A stretch of 64,000 nucleotides of DNA from Granulicatella sp041433555 (lineage in GTDB: Bacteria > Bacillota > Bacilli > Lactobacillales > Aerococcaceae), in assembly GCF_041433555.1 (NCBI RefSeq), contig NZ_JAPWBR010000004.1, forward strand, positions 1 through 64,000. The letters run 5' to 3'. Shown in pieces: positions 41,431 through 49,947 of the stretch. Positions within the stretch are counted from its first letter, which is position 1; each line of letters starts with the position of its first letter. The position numbers were made by a program, and so were the translations under genes. The notes beneath the pieces are model-generated. The model saw nothing but the letters and a program-made list of their open reading frames with translations. It was not told the origin of the DNA and made no database searches.

Positions 41431-43443
41431 TTAAGCTACTGTTGAGCCGTTTGGCATTCCGTCTGGTGCAAACACCACTTGTAGGACGCCATCTTTTTCA
41501 GCCGAAAGAATCATTCCTTGGCTGATTTGTCCGCGCATTTTACGTGGTTTCAAGTTCGCAACGATGACGACTTTCTTTCCAACGAAAATACTTGGATCTG
41601 GATACCATTCTGCGATACCAGAAAGGATTTGACGGTGACCGCCCGCATCTCCAGCGTCTAAGCGGAATTGAAGCAATTTGTCTGCCCCTTCCACTGGTCC
41701 GCATTCGATGACTTCTGCGACTTTCAATTCAATCTTATCGAAGTCGTCATATTTGATGCTTTCTTTTTCGCTTGATAGTTCCACTTCTTCTGGGTTCCAG
41801 TCTGTGTTTTCTTCTTCGACTGGCGCTCCACCCATTTTCGCTTGAATATAAGCTACTTCTTCTTCAACGTCTAAACGTGGGAAGATTGGTTGTCCTTTTT
41901 CAACCACTTTAGTTCCTTCAGGAATCACTCCAAATGTGTGTAATGAAGGGTAATCCATTAAGGCACTATCTGTAATTCCTAATTGTGCCAAGATTTCTCC
42001 TGGAGTTTCTGTTAAGAATGGTTGTAAGGCAACGGCAATGATACGTAAGCTTTCTGCTAAGTAGTTCATTGTACGTGCTAATTCTTCTTGGCGTGCTTCG
42101 TCTTTCACGGCTGCCCATGGAGTTGTTTCATCGATATATTTATTCGTACGAGAAACGAATTTCCAGATTGCTGCAAGAGCCACTGAGAATTGCATATTTT
42201 CCATTGCTTCTTCGACTTCCACGATCATCGCTTTTGAAGCATCCACTAATTCTTGGTCAAATGTGGAAACCGGTGCAGTGTGTGCAGGAATGGTTCCATC
42301 GAAATACTTATTAATCATCGCAACAGTACGATTTAATAAGTTTCCTAAGTCATTGGCTAAGTCATAGTTAATACGTTCTACGAATGATTCTGGAGTGAAG
42401 ATTCCGTCAGAACCGAATGGCACTTCACGTAATAAATAGTAACGAAGTGCATCTAATCCGTAACGTTCGATTAATGTGTTAGGGTCTACGACGTTCCCTC
42501 TAGATTTAGACATTTTACCGTCTTTCATCAATAACCAGCCATGTGCGAAGATTTTCTTCGGTAATGGTAAATCTAATGCCATTAACATAATTGGCCAGTA
42601 AATCGTGTGGAAACGAACGATTTCTTTTCCGATGAAATGTACATCTGCAGGCCAGTAGCGGTTGAATAATGTTTCGTCGTCGCTACCATATCCTAGTGCT
42701 GTAATATAGTTCGATAACGCATCAATCCATACGTAAACCACGTGTTTAGGATCGTTTGGCACTGGAATTCCCCAGTCAAATGATGTACGTGATACGGCTA
42801 AGTCTTCTAAACCTGGTTTGATGAAGTTATTAATCATCTCATTTTTACGTGATTCTGGTTGAATGAAATCTGGGTGTTCTTCATAGTATTGCAATAAGCG
42901 GTCTGCGTATTTACTCATTCTGAAGAAGTAAGATTCTTCTTTAACGAGTTCTACTTCGTGTCCACTTGGCGCAACCCCACCAATCATATTTCCTTCAGCA
43001 TCGCGGTATACTTCGACTAATTGAGACTCAGTGAAGTACTCTTCGTCTGATACTGAATACCAACCTTCGTATTCACCAAGATAAATGTCGCCATTGTCCA
43101 CTAATTTTTGGAAAATCTTTTGGACGGCTTTTGTATGGCGTGGTTGTGTTGTACGAATGAAGTCATCGTAAGAGATGTCTAGCTTTTTCCAAAGGTCTTG
43201 AATGCCGAAAATAATTTTATCGACGAATTCAATTTCAGAAACGCCTGCTTCTTTGGCTTTTTCTTGGATTTTTTGTCCGTGTTCATCTGTTCCTGTTAAG
43301 AAGTAAGTGTCAAACCCTTGTAGTTTTTTATAGCGAATCATAGCATCGCTGGCTACAGTTGTATAGGCATGACCAATGTGTAAGTTGCCACTTGGATAGT
43401 AAATCGGTGTGGTTAAGTAAAATGTTTTCTTGTCTTCAGCCAT
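41431..43443 (-). CDS. metG: Methionine--tRNA ligase
   Basis: A 670-residue class I synthetase. The HIGH motif is HIGHAYTT, the KMSKS motif is KDGKMSKSRGN, with the zinc-less catalytic insert of the longer Gram-positive type, and a C-terminal tRNA-binding EMAP-like domain (FDKIELKVAEVIECGPV, VVIVANLKPRKMRGQ). The frame opens 69 codons upstream, but that part is not protein-like and GGAGG fixes the ATG at 43443. No T-box leader was seen. Confidence 0.96.
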   Translation of the reverse strand: MAEDKKTFYLTTPIYYPSGNLHIGHAYTTVASDAMIRYKKLQGFDTYFLTGTDEHGQKIQEKAKEAGVSEIEFVDKIIFGIQDLWKKLDISYDDFIRTTQPRHTKAVQKIFQKLVDNGDIYLGEYEGWYSVSDEEYFTESQLVEVYRDAEGNMIGGVAPSGHEVELVKEESYFFRMSKYADRLLQYYEEHPDFIQPESRKNEMINNFIKPGLEDLAVSRTSFDWGIPVPNDPKHVVYVWIDALSNYITALGYGSDDETLFNRYWPADVHFIGKEIVRFHTIYWPIMLMALDLPLPKKIFAHGWLLMKDGKMSKSRGNVVDPNTLIERYGLDALRYYLLREVPFGSDGIFTPESFVERINYDLANDLGNLLNRTVAMINKYFDGTIPAHTAPVSTFDQELVDASKAMIVEVEEAMENMQFSVALAAIWKFVSRTNKYIDETTPWAAVKDEARQEELARTMNYLAESLRIIAVALQPFLTETPGEILAQLGITDSALMDYPSLHTFGVIPEGTKVVEKGQPIFPRLDVEEEVAYIQAKMGGAPVEEENTDWNPEEVELSSEKESIKYDDFDKIELKVAEVIECGPVEGADKLLQFRLDAGDAGGHRQILSGIAEWYPDPSIFVGKKVVIVANLKPRKMRGQISQGMILSAEKDGVLQVVFAPDGMPNGSTVA

Positions 43444-43596
43444 GTTGGGAAGAGCCTCCTTGAAATTGTTTAAAGATAGGCATAGTATACCATACCTACG
43501 CGAAAAATACGAGAAGTGAAAACTAACTGAAAACATTGTGGAGGGTGAGAAATTATGCTGAGATTTAGTTGGGTGATTCTGGAGTTTTTTAGTGCT

Positions 43597-43786
43597 GATG
43601 ATTTCTGCGAATCCTTGCGGATTCTTTTTATAATCGCTGTTACGGGGCACCGGTGCAAGCCTAGGTCTTGCACCTTCGAAGCTTCAAACGCGGAGTACGG
43701 GATTTATCCCTACTCCGCGTAGTTCACATTCGATGCGATTCCCCGTTACTGCGATTATAAAATCCGCAAGCTTCTTCGAAATCATC
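43597..43786. repeat. Large intergenic inverted repeat E3 (reverse orientation)
   Basis: A 190-bp inverted repeat. GATGATTTC at the left pairs with GAAATCATC at the right, TTGCGGATT with AATCCGCAA, and TATAATCGCTGTTACGGGG with CCCCGTTACTGCGATTATA. The centre is ACGCGGAGTA / TACTCCGCGT. GGCACCGGTGCAAGCCT and GCTTCAAA match the reverse complement of the E1 core layout. It occupies the gap upstream of metG. The rest of 43.44-43.94 kb shows nothing else. Confidence 0.75.
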
Positions 43787-43941
43787 TATGTAGAAAGCTG
43801 GAAATCCAACTGAATTCGGTAATTTTTACCGCTACACGATGGTGTTAGTTTTGCTTCTCATAGTATTTGTGTGCATGGATAGTTTGAACAATTTCAGGAG
43901 GCTGGCCCGCTGGAGACAAGGAAACTTTAAGGGAGAAATAG

Positions 43942-43970
43942 AAAAAAGAGAAGGTGGGGAGACCTTCTCT
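43942..43970 (-). terminator. Terminator after pbuX
   Basis: AGAGAAGGT pairs with ACCTTCTCT around six bases, then six T on the minus strand. Confidence 0.85.
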
Positions 43971-43994
43971 TTGAATGGAGATAACGGAGTTTAT

Positions 43995-45257
43995 TTATTT
44001 CTTCTTACGGTTGAGAATCGCGTTTAGGACGACGGCAAGGATGCTGGCCATGACGATTCCGTTTGAGAAGAACATTTTCAATTCTGTTGGGAAACTATTA
44101 AAGAGATTGCTATTGTTAAAGCCCACGCCGACCGCAATCGAAACTGCAGCGATAAGGAAATTATGCTCGTTATTAGCAAAATCCACTTTCGCCAACATTT
44201 GCATTCCTTGAAGCGCTACGAAACCAAACAGTACAATCATCGCTCCCCCGATAACAGGGTCTGGAATAATTTGTGCCAACGCACCAAATTTTGGAAGTAA
44301 ACCTAGCAACACTAGGAAGCCAGCTGCGTAGTAAATTGGAAGTCTTGTCTTAATTCCTGACATTTTTACTAAACCAACGTTTTGAGAGAAGCCTGTATAT
44401 GGGAATGTATTAAAAATCCCACCAAGCAAAACAGCAATCCCTTCCGCGCGGTATCCGTTACGAAGACGTGTTTCATCGATTGGATCATTTGTAATATCAG
44501 AAAGTGCTAAGTACACCCCAGTAGACTCTACCATTGAAACCATCGCAATGATACACATCATGAGGATGGAAGTCACCTCAAAGGTTGGAGCTCCAAAATA
44601 GAATGCAGTTGGAACATGTAAAAGCGGCGCTGCGCCAACAGGAGCAAAACTCACTACTCCTATCATCGTCGCAAGTACAGTTCCCACAATCAACCCAATT
44701 AAAATCGAAATCGACTTTATGAAGCCTTTTGCAAAGATATTGACTAGTAAAATAATGAGAACCGTAATGAGTGATAAGGCTAAACTTTGTGGAGTTGGAT
44801 CAGAAGTATTTCCTCCCATATTTAGGATAGCCACCGGAATGAGTGATAATCCAATGGTTGTAATGACAGACCCAGTAACGATGGCTGGGAAGAATCGTGC
44901 TAGTTTGGAGAAAACACCAGAAATCAGAACGACGAAAATCCCCGATACGATAAGAGCTCCAAACATCGCTCCACTACCGTGACTTTGTCCGATAATCGAT
45001 AATGGCGCCACCGATTGAAAGGCAACCCCTAACACGACCGGAAGCCCTACTCCAAAATATTTGTTCAATTGGAGTTGTAAAAAAGTGGCAATCCCGCACA
45101 TGAAAATATCTGTTGAAACTAAGTACGTTAATTGTTCGCTGTTATATCCGAGAGCTTTCCCAATCATCATCGGTACAAGGATTGAACCAGAGTACATGGC
45201 TAATAAATGTTGGAGCCCAAGCACCATCGCTTTTGAGTGTTTTTCTTGTTGTTGCAT
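43995..45257 (-). CDS. pbuX: Xanthine permease (NCS2 family)
   Basis: A 420-residue purine importer with 12 to 14 helices. GLQHLLAMYSGSILVPMMIG at the N-terminus, GVAFQSVAPLSIIGQ and the signature TGVYLALSDITN-type segment after MVSMVES place it in the NCS2 nucleobase family. FPYTGFSQNVGLVKMSGIKT is the usual late motif. Xanthine specificity is inferred from coupling to xpt: the two genes share one base at stop and start. Ends in a terminator. Confidence 0.93.
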   Translation of the reverse strand: MQQQEKHSKAMVLGLQHLLAMYSGSILVPMMIGKALGYNSEQLTYLVSTDIFMCGIATFLQLQLNKYFGVGLPVVLGVAFQSVAPLSIIGQSHGSGAMFGALIVSGIFVVLISGVFSKLARFFPAIVTGSVITTIGLSLIPVAILNMGGNTSDPTPQSLALSLITVLIILLVNIFAKGFIKSISILIGLIVGTVLATMIGVVSFAPVGAAPLLHVPTAFYFGAPTFEVTSILMMCIIAMVSMVESTGVYLALSDITNDPIDETRLRNGYRAEGIAVLLGGIFNTFPYTGFSQNVGLVKMSGIKTRLPIYYAAGFLVLLGLLPKFGALAQIIPDPVIGGAMIVLFGFVALQGMQMLAKVDFANNEHNFLIAAVSIAVGVGFNNSNLFNSFPTELKMFFSNGIVMASILAVVLNAILNRKKK

Positions 45258-45838
45258 TATAACTCTGCCTCCTTAAATACGACCTGTCCATTTTCAAAAC
45301 GTTCTAATCGTGCTAGTGAAAAGACTGGGATGCCTGTTTCTTCTAGGAGCCCACGTCCATCTTGGAATGATTTTTCAATAACGATTCCAACGGCTTCCAC
45401 TTTAGCGCCGGCTTGTTCCACAATCTCGATGAGTCCTTTTGCGGCTTGTCCATTCGCTAAGAAATCGTCGACGATAAGGACTTTATCCTGTTGTGAAAGA
45501 TACTTACTTGCGATAGAGACAGTATTTGAGACTTGTTTTGTAAATGAGTAAACTTCAGCAGTGAGGATGCCTTCGTTCATCGTAATGTTCTTTGATTTCT
45601 TCGCAAAAATCATCGGAACCCCAAGTGCGCCTGCTGTATAAAGCGCTGGAGCAATTCCAGATGCTTCAATCGTTACAACCTTTGTAATACCAGCGTCCTT
45701 AAACTTATCCGCAAAGACTTTTCCAATCTCTTTCATCAAGTTCAAATCCACTTGGTGAGTCAGAAAAGAATCCACTTTAAGGATGTTTTCGCCTAAAACA
45801 TAGCCATCTTTTAGAATACGTTCTTCTAATGTTTTCAT
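45257..45838 (-). CDS. xpt: Xanthine phosphoribosyltransferase
   Basis: Converts xanthine and PRPP to XMP for GMP synthesis. The 193-residue protein has MKTLEERILKDGYVLGEN at the start, VVTIEASGIAPAL, and the PRPP loop VLIVDDFLANGQAAKG. Start behind AAGGAGG. First gene of xpt-pbuX. A PurBox-like site overlaps the promoter at 45.98-46.0 kb; a clear purine riboswitch was not found in the 130-base leader. Confidence 0.95.
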   Translation of the reverse strand: MKTLEERILKDGYVLGENILKVDSFLTHQVDLNLMKEIGKVFADKFKDAGITKVVTIEASGIAPALYTAGALGVPMIFAKKSKNITMNEGILTAEVYSFTKQVSNTVSIASKYLSQQDKVLIVDDFLANGQAAKGLIEIVEQAGAKVEAVGIVIEKSFQDGRGLLEETGIPVFSLARLERFENGQVVFKEAEL

Positions 45839-45978
45839 AAGTCCTCCTTAAAAATAATCGACAGAAATAAATGCAACTCCAACTCGGTTCAAAAACCGTA
45901 CATTCTTAAACCATTTGTTAGGATAGTTATGATTTTACTGTTTTTATTTTGAAAAAGCAACTGTTTAACGTGTTGTTT

Positions 45979-46006
45979 TGTATAATTTTACGAACAATAT
46001 ACACAA
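45979..46006 (-). promoter_or_regulatory. xpt-pbuX promoter with PurBox-like site
   Basis: On the minus strand TTGTGT (46001-46006), 16 bases, TATACA (45979-45984). The spacer carries, on the plus strand, TTTTACGAACAAT (45986-45998), matching the PurBox consensus AWWWCCGAACWWT at 11 of 13 places. A second, AAAACCGTACATT, lies in the leader near 45892. PurR control is inferred. Confidence 0.5.
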
Positions 46007-46043
46007 CTTACATCGTAACGTTCATTTTTAGAGATAAGAACAC

Positions 46044-46070
46044 AAAAAACGAGCAGGAAAACCTGCTCGT
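46044..46070 (-). terminator. Terminator after the LPNTG gene
   Basis: ACGAGCAGG pairs with CCTGCTCGT over four bases, then six T on the minus strand. Confidence 0.9.
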
Positions 46071-46089
46071 CTAAAATTTACATTTTAAA

Positions 46090-47862
46090 TTATTTTTCTT
46101 CAGCTTTTTTATTTGTTACAAATACGATTGCACCAATTGTAGCGAAGATTGCTGATAATACCCAGTAAGCGTCACGAATTGAACCAGTGTTTGGTAATTC
46201 TGGGTTTGGAGTAGTTGTTGAAGTTTCAGAAACTGGAGGAACCACGGTAGTTGAACCAGTTGTTGAAGATGTTGTTCCTGCTTCTGTCGTTGTTGTTGTT
46301 GTTGTCGCCGGTGCTTCCGTCGTTGTTGTTGTTGTTGTTGTCGCCGGTGCTTCCGTCGTCGTTGTTGTTGTTGTCGCCGGTGCTTCCGTCGTTGTTGTTG
46401 TTGTTGTCGCCGGTGCTTCCGTCGTCGTTGTTGTTGTTGTCGCCGGTGCTTCCGTCGTCGTTGTTGTTGTTGTCGCCGGTGCTTCCGTCGTCGTTGTTGT
46501 TGTTGTCGCTTCAGTAGTTGTTGTAGTTGGTTTGTTTGAAGTATTCACAACTTTGATCACGTTTGAATCATCAATTTTCTCAACTTTTGAAGTATATCCA
46601 TCAGGAGTGTTTACTTCTTCTACTGAGTACTCAATTTTCTTACCGTCTTTAATACCAGGTAAGTTCGTGAATTCTGCTTTCCAGTCTGACCCTTTTGTTA
46701 AAGTCTTAGTCATACCGTCTAATTTTTGACCATTAGCTACTAATTGAACTGTGATGTCTTTACGGTCTGCTTCGCTATCGCCAACCCATTCTTTTTGAAC
46801 TGTAACTGTTGTGTCACCAGTCACCCAGAATTTCAATTCTGTGTTGTTCCAGAACGCTGGGTCTTCTTGTGGAGTTGTGATTTCGTCAGATTTCAATGTA
46901 GCGTTGTTATCTACGCGGATTGTAGTCTTAGGAATTAATGTTTGGTATTCAATGATTAATTCATCGTCTGTAGCTGTTTTAAACACATCACTTACGTCAG
47001 ATAAATTCACAGTAAATCCATTACCGTCTGCATCGAACTTAACATGTTTCCAGAAATCCCAACCTGAAGCAACTACTTTTCCACCTTTTCTTAATGTGAA
47101 TGATGGTTTTAAGTAAGTTCCCACAAAGAATTCACTTGCTGCATGGTTCGCAGCTGGAGCAAAAGTGATTTTAGAGTAATCTACCGCTGGAGCTTGAATA
47201 CGGTCTGTTACCACTGGGTTTGTTAAAGCTTGTTTTTTGCCATCTCCGTTAATACGGATGAACCATTTAGTTAAGTAGTAGTCATCTCCGACTTTCATCC
47301 ATGCATAGTTTTCAGATGCGTCTAATTTGAACTCTTTAGATACATAGTCCCCAGTAAGGTTGTATTTATTGATTACTGATTCAAATACGCCAGGACCGTC
47401 AGGACGAGTGATTACCACTGATTCTGAACCTACTTTTGAAGTAGCTGTTTTGTTGCCAGGGTTTCCTGGAGTGTTATCCCATTCCGCTTTGTATGAGAAT
47501 CCACCTTTTACGTTTTGGTTCATTGATTCGATTGCTTTTTTGAAAGTAAAAGTAATCTTTTTACCTGTCATCGAAACTGTCGCCACTTCAGCGCCGTTTG
47601 CTTGTAGTGATTGTGTTGCGATTTCAGTGATATTGACACCTTCTGGAGCATCGATTGTGAAAGTGTCTCCTTCTTTAACAGATTTACCTGTTAAATCCCA
47701 GTCGAAAGAAAATGTTACCTTTTGACCAGCTGCTGTTGCTTTTAAGTTTGACACTGTTGGTGTTACTGTAGCTGCGTTCACAGGTTGCATTAACGTTAAT
47801 CCTAAAATCGCCCATGCAATCATCGCAACGAAAGCTACTGTTTTCTTGAAGCTAGATTTCAT
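46090..47862 (-). CDS. LPNTG-anchored adhesin-like surface protein
   Basis: A 590-residue wall protein. Signal peptide about 1-30 (ends QPVNA). An N-terminal adhesin-type region (VTFSFDWDLTGKSVKEGDTF) resembles collagen- or fibrinogen-binding domains. A CnaB-like domain follows near 370-460 (TVTVQKEWVGDSEADRKDIT, KIEYSVEEVNTPDGY). Then comes a Thr-rich stalk with six EAPA units, and LPNTG near 556, a membrane helix and KKAEEK for sortase anchoring. GGAGG sets the start. It overlaps the GtrA gene by 11 bases, so the two are coupled. Confidence 0.93.
   Translation of the reverse strand: MKSSFKKTVAFVAMIAWAILGLTLMQPVNAATVTPTVSNLKATAAGQKVTFSFDWDLTGKSVKEGDTFTIDAPEGVNITEIATQSLQANGAEVATVSMTGKKITFTFKKAIESMNQNVKGGFSYKAEWDNTPGNPGNKTATSKVGSESVVITRPDGPGVFESVINKYNLTGDYVSKEFKLDASENYAWMKVGDDYYLTKWFIRINGDGKKQALTNPVVTDRIQAPAVDYSKITFAPAANHAASEFFVGTYLKPSFTLRKGGKVVASGWDFWKHVKFDADGNGFTVNLSDVSDVFKTATDDELIIEYQTLIPKTTIRVDNNATLKSDEITTPQEDPAFWNNTELKFWVTGDTTVTVQKEWVGDSEADRKDITVQLVANGQKLDGMTKTLTKGSDWKAEFTNLPGIKDGKKIEYSVEEVNTPDGYTSKVEKIDDSNVIKVVNTSNKPTTTTTEATTTTTTTEAPATTTTTTTEAPATTTTTTTEAPATTTTTTTEAPATTTTTTTEAPATTTTTTTTEAPATTTTTTTEAGTTSSTTGSTTVVPPVSETSTTTPNPELPNTGSIRDAYWVLSAIFATIGAIVFVTNKKAEEK
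46283..46512 (-). repeat. Thr-rich 33-bp tandem repeats in the adhesin stalk
   Basis: Six units encoding EAPATTTTTTT (one with eight Thr). The third base of Thr codons varies little, so recombination could change the stalk length between strains. The opposite strand is open for 180 codons only because of this low-complexity run. Confidence 0.9.
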
Positions 47863-48337
47863 TTTTTTCCTCCATTCCTTTTCTTGGCTCTGTGGCCTCA
47901 TCTTGTTTGAACGCCCAAAAACGTTGTCCCACGTAATTTAATAATACAAACAACCCCATGCCAATCACGAGCGCGATATACCCTTGTAGTCTCTCTCCTG
48001 CTCCTTGGAAAAGATACAAAGCTAAAGGTTTTGCGACTCCATATGCTAAAAAGTAACATACGGATACATTAATCGCGAATCGGATGATGGATTCCTTACT
48101 TGTTTCCTTCACCTCAAACGTATATTTCTTATTAAGGAAATAACTCAAGATACTTCCGCATAAGTAATTCAACGCTGATGAAGTCCAATAATTGATATCG
48201 TAAGAAAACCATTGAAGTTGTTCTAGTATATAAAAACTGGAAAACATAATAGCCGTTCCGAACAATGTATTTATAATTCCAACGACGATAAATTTTAAGA
48301 ACGTCTTATCAAATATTTTGAGTAGTTTATTTTTCAA
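47852..48337 (-). CDS. GtrA-family membrane protein
   Basis: A 161-residue protein with four helices, the GtrA layout (FLKFIVVGIINTLFGTAIMF, ALNYLCGSILSYFLNKKYTF, GLFVLLNYVGQRFWAF). GtrA-like proteins are thought to help move undecaprenyl-linked sugars across the membrane. The start is probably TTG at 48337, with GGAGG seven bases upstream; the frame extends 21 codons further. It overlaps the adhesin gene, suggesting linked production of the adhesin and a glycan step. Confidence 0.83.
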   Translation of the reverse strand: MKNKLLKIFDKTFLKFIVVGIINTLFGTAIMFSSFYILEQLQWFSYDINYWTSSALNYLCGSILSYFLNKKYTFEVKETSKESIIRFAINVSVCYFLAYGVAKPLALYLFQGAGERLQGYIALVIGMGLFVLLNYVGQRFWAFKQDEATEPRKGMEEKNEI

Positions 48338-48370
48338 ATTTTTTCCTCCAAATTTACCCTCATCAGGTGT

Positions 48371-48400
48371 ATTATACACCTTTTTCACAAAAAAGCACAA
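48371..48400 (-). promoter_or_regulatory. Promoter of the GtrA-adhesin operon
   Basis: On the minus strand TTGTGC (48395-48400), 18 bases, TATAAT (48371-48376). The -10 box sits inside the palindrome GGTGTATAATACACC, a possible operator. The -35 box overlaps the rpoE terminator stem. Confidence 0.55.
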
Positions 48401-48431
48401 CTTATGAATAAAAATTTTTCATAAGTTGTGC
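48389..48431 (-). terminator. Terminator after rpoE
   Basis: GCACAACTTATGAA pairs with TTCATAAGTTGTGC, then six T on the minus strand. Confidence 0.9.
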
Positions 48432-48458
48432 CATTATTTTTCTAACTATTTCCAAAGA

Positions 48459-49076
48459 TTATTCTTCATCGTCTTCTTCGTCGAAGTCTTTATCTAAATC
48501 TTCGTCATCAATGATAATTAAATCTTCTTCTACACTTGTTTCGTCGACTAAGTCTTCGTCAGCACCTAGTTCGTTTAAGTCAGAGCGGTAAGCATCAATT
48601 TCGTCTTCTTCATCTACATCGTCTTCAAGATCTACATCGATATCGTCGTCTAAGTCATCGCTATCAAGCTCTTCATCATCGATAAGCTCTTCATCTTCTG
48701 GATCATCATCGTTGTAATCGATAAGATCGTCACTGCCGAACGCGTTAACTTTCTTACGTTTCTTACGAGGTTTCTTCACTTCTTCGTCTTCCATAGATGT
48801 CGCAATTTCTTCATCGATAGAATCGATTGGATACCAAGCACGTAATCCCCAACGGTTATCTCCTAGTGAGATAAAGCTTCCGTCGATATTTAAGTCTGTA
48901 TAGAAGCGAGCCATACGTGATTCTAACGCTTCGTCACTTAATTCCATGTATTCTTGAATTTCTACTAATAATTGGTTGAAATCTAAAACTTCATTCTTAG
49001 CTTCTAAAATAGCATGCGCTACTTCGACCATTGATAATTCGTTTTTATTAATGCCATCGAGTTTCTTTAATTCCAA
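48459..49076 (-). CDS. rpoE: RNA polymerase delta subunit
   Basis: A 205-residue Firmicutes-specific subunit that speeds RNA polymerase recycling and promoter selectivity. The N-terminal HARE-HTH domain (ELSMVEVAHAILEAKNEVLD, GDNRWGLRAWYPID) is followed by a basic hinge (KKPRKKRKKV) and a long Asp/Glu tail. Start behind GGAAGTG. Downstream of the DUF1934 gene, the usual order in many Lactobacillales and Bacillus, and ended by a terminator. Confidence 0.95.
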   Translation of the reverse strand: MELKKLDGINKNELSMVEVAHAILEAKNEVLDFNQLLVEIQEYMELSDEALESRMARFYTDLNIDGSFISLGDNRWGLRAWYPIDSIDEEIATSMEDEEVKKPRKKRKKVNAFGSDDLIDYNDDDPEDEELIDDEELDSDDLDDDIDVDLEDDVDEEDEIDAYRSDLNELGADEDLVDETSVEEDLIIIDDEDLDKDFDEEDDEE

Positions 49077-49153
49077 TGGTTACACTTCCTTTCCTGTTCA
49101 TCCTAAACAGTATAGCACAGATTCTTCATATTGTGCTACTTTAGAGAGATTTT

Positions 49154-49573
49154 TTATGCATTTTCTCCTATTTGTAAATGGAACGTCACAAGCGAGCTTG
49201 TAATCAGCTGTCTTTGTTGGAATAACTGGTATTCCAGAACCACTAGCATGGTTTCTTCCGTTTCTTCCACGTGTAGTTGTTTTGTCTGAATATCAAAATG
49301 CATTTGACGACCGGCACCTAATTCATAGATTCCTTTCGTCGCCTTTGTTTTATTGAATTCCATTTTACTACGCGCATCGCCTTGACGATGAAGTGTCACA
49401 TGCGGCACTTCCCCTGTTGTATCCACTTCCACTTTCACACGCGTATTCGTTTCATCCTCTACATAACTAAGCACAAAACCAGAGTCTTTGCGAAGACGCG
49501 TCGCATCCGCTAGCATCCGCTGCTTCATCGTTTCTCCGCCTTGACTCAAAACCGTTTCAATCGTTAACTTCAC
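49154..49573 (-). CDS. DUF1934 protein (YwiB-like)
   Basis: A 139-residue beta-barrel protein of unknown function, like Bacillus YwiB, often found near rpoE or argS. GFVLSYVEDETNTRVKVEVD, KATKGIYELGAGRQMHFDIQ and VLEYQLFQQRQLITSSLV are typical of the calycin-like DUF1934 fold. Start ATG behind GGGGGATG; single upstream gap holds no clear promoter. Located 77 bases before rpoE. Confidence 0.8.
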   Translation of the reverse strand: MKLTIETVLSQGGETMKQRMLADATRLRKDSGFVLSYVEDETNTRVKVEVDTTGEVPHVTLHRQGDARSKMEFNKTKATKGIYELGAGRQMHFDIQTKQLHVEETEETMLVVLEYQLFQQRQLITSSLVTFHLQIGENA

Positions 49574-49685
49574 AGTCCATCCCCCTCTCGTTTTCTTCCC
49601 TTCTCCCTTTCTGGATTTTTAGCGGGCAAGCAAACTCTGCATTGCAAACCCCTATTCTAAAAAGGTTCGTAAATTCAAAAAAGTC

Positions 49686-49931
49686 TTTGATGGCGGAGAA
49701 TTTTCGGAACTTTTTTGGAAGGGAGAACCTTTCGGATGTTATAAAAACAGTTATGGGAATTCGTATTAAATGCGAATTAGAGGGCGTAAGGAAATTTTTC
49801 CCTACGCCCTCTTTGAGGCTTTAAAGGTGAGAGACCATAGGCTCGAACCGGTACCTCATAACAGTTTTTATAACAGCAATCCGAAAGGATTCGAACCCCA
49901 AAAAGAAGCCGAAAAATTCGTAGCCATCAAA
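49686..49931. repeat. Large intergenic inverted repeat E2
   Basis: A 246-bp inverted repeat between the DUF1934 gene and gatB. Arms pair from TTTGATGGC / GCCATCAAA through CCTTTCGGAT / ATCCGAAAGG to GTTATAAAAACAGTTATG / CATAACAGTTTTTATAAC. The core AGAGGGCGTA / TACGCCCTCT, TTTGAGGCTTTAAAGGTGAG and AGGCTCGAACCGGT is almost identical to E1. It may also end the gatCAB transcript. Confidence 0.8.
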
Positions 49932-49947
49932 TATATATTCTTTTATT

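Noticed and set aside
43444..43600. T-box leader for metG (and likewise for lysS)
   Set aside because: No AGGGTGG antiterminator sequence or specifier loop was found.
43444..43650. N-terminal 69-residue extension of MetG
   Set aside because: Not like any synthetase, overlaps the repeat region, and GGAGG precedes the inner ATG.
45841..45978. Purine (guanine) riboswitch before xpt
   Set aside because: ATGGTTT and TAC segments recall the aptamer, but the paired P2/P3 arms and the conserved loop bases are missing.
46200..46530. CRISPR-like array
   Set aside because: Units are contiguous coding repeats with no unique spacers and no cas genes nearby.
46187..46729. Plus-strand 180-codon ORF rich in Val/Ala/Gly/Ser
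   Set aside because: It is the opposite strand of the Thr codon repeats in the adhesin stalk; low-complexity artefact.
49840..49905. tRNA-like T-arm (GGGTTCGAATCC on the minus strand) in repeat E2
   Set aside because: No acceptor stem, D-arm or anticodon arm fits around it; the bases belong to the inverted repeat arms.
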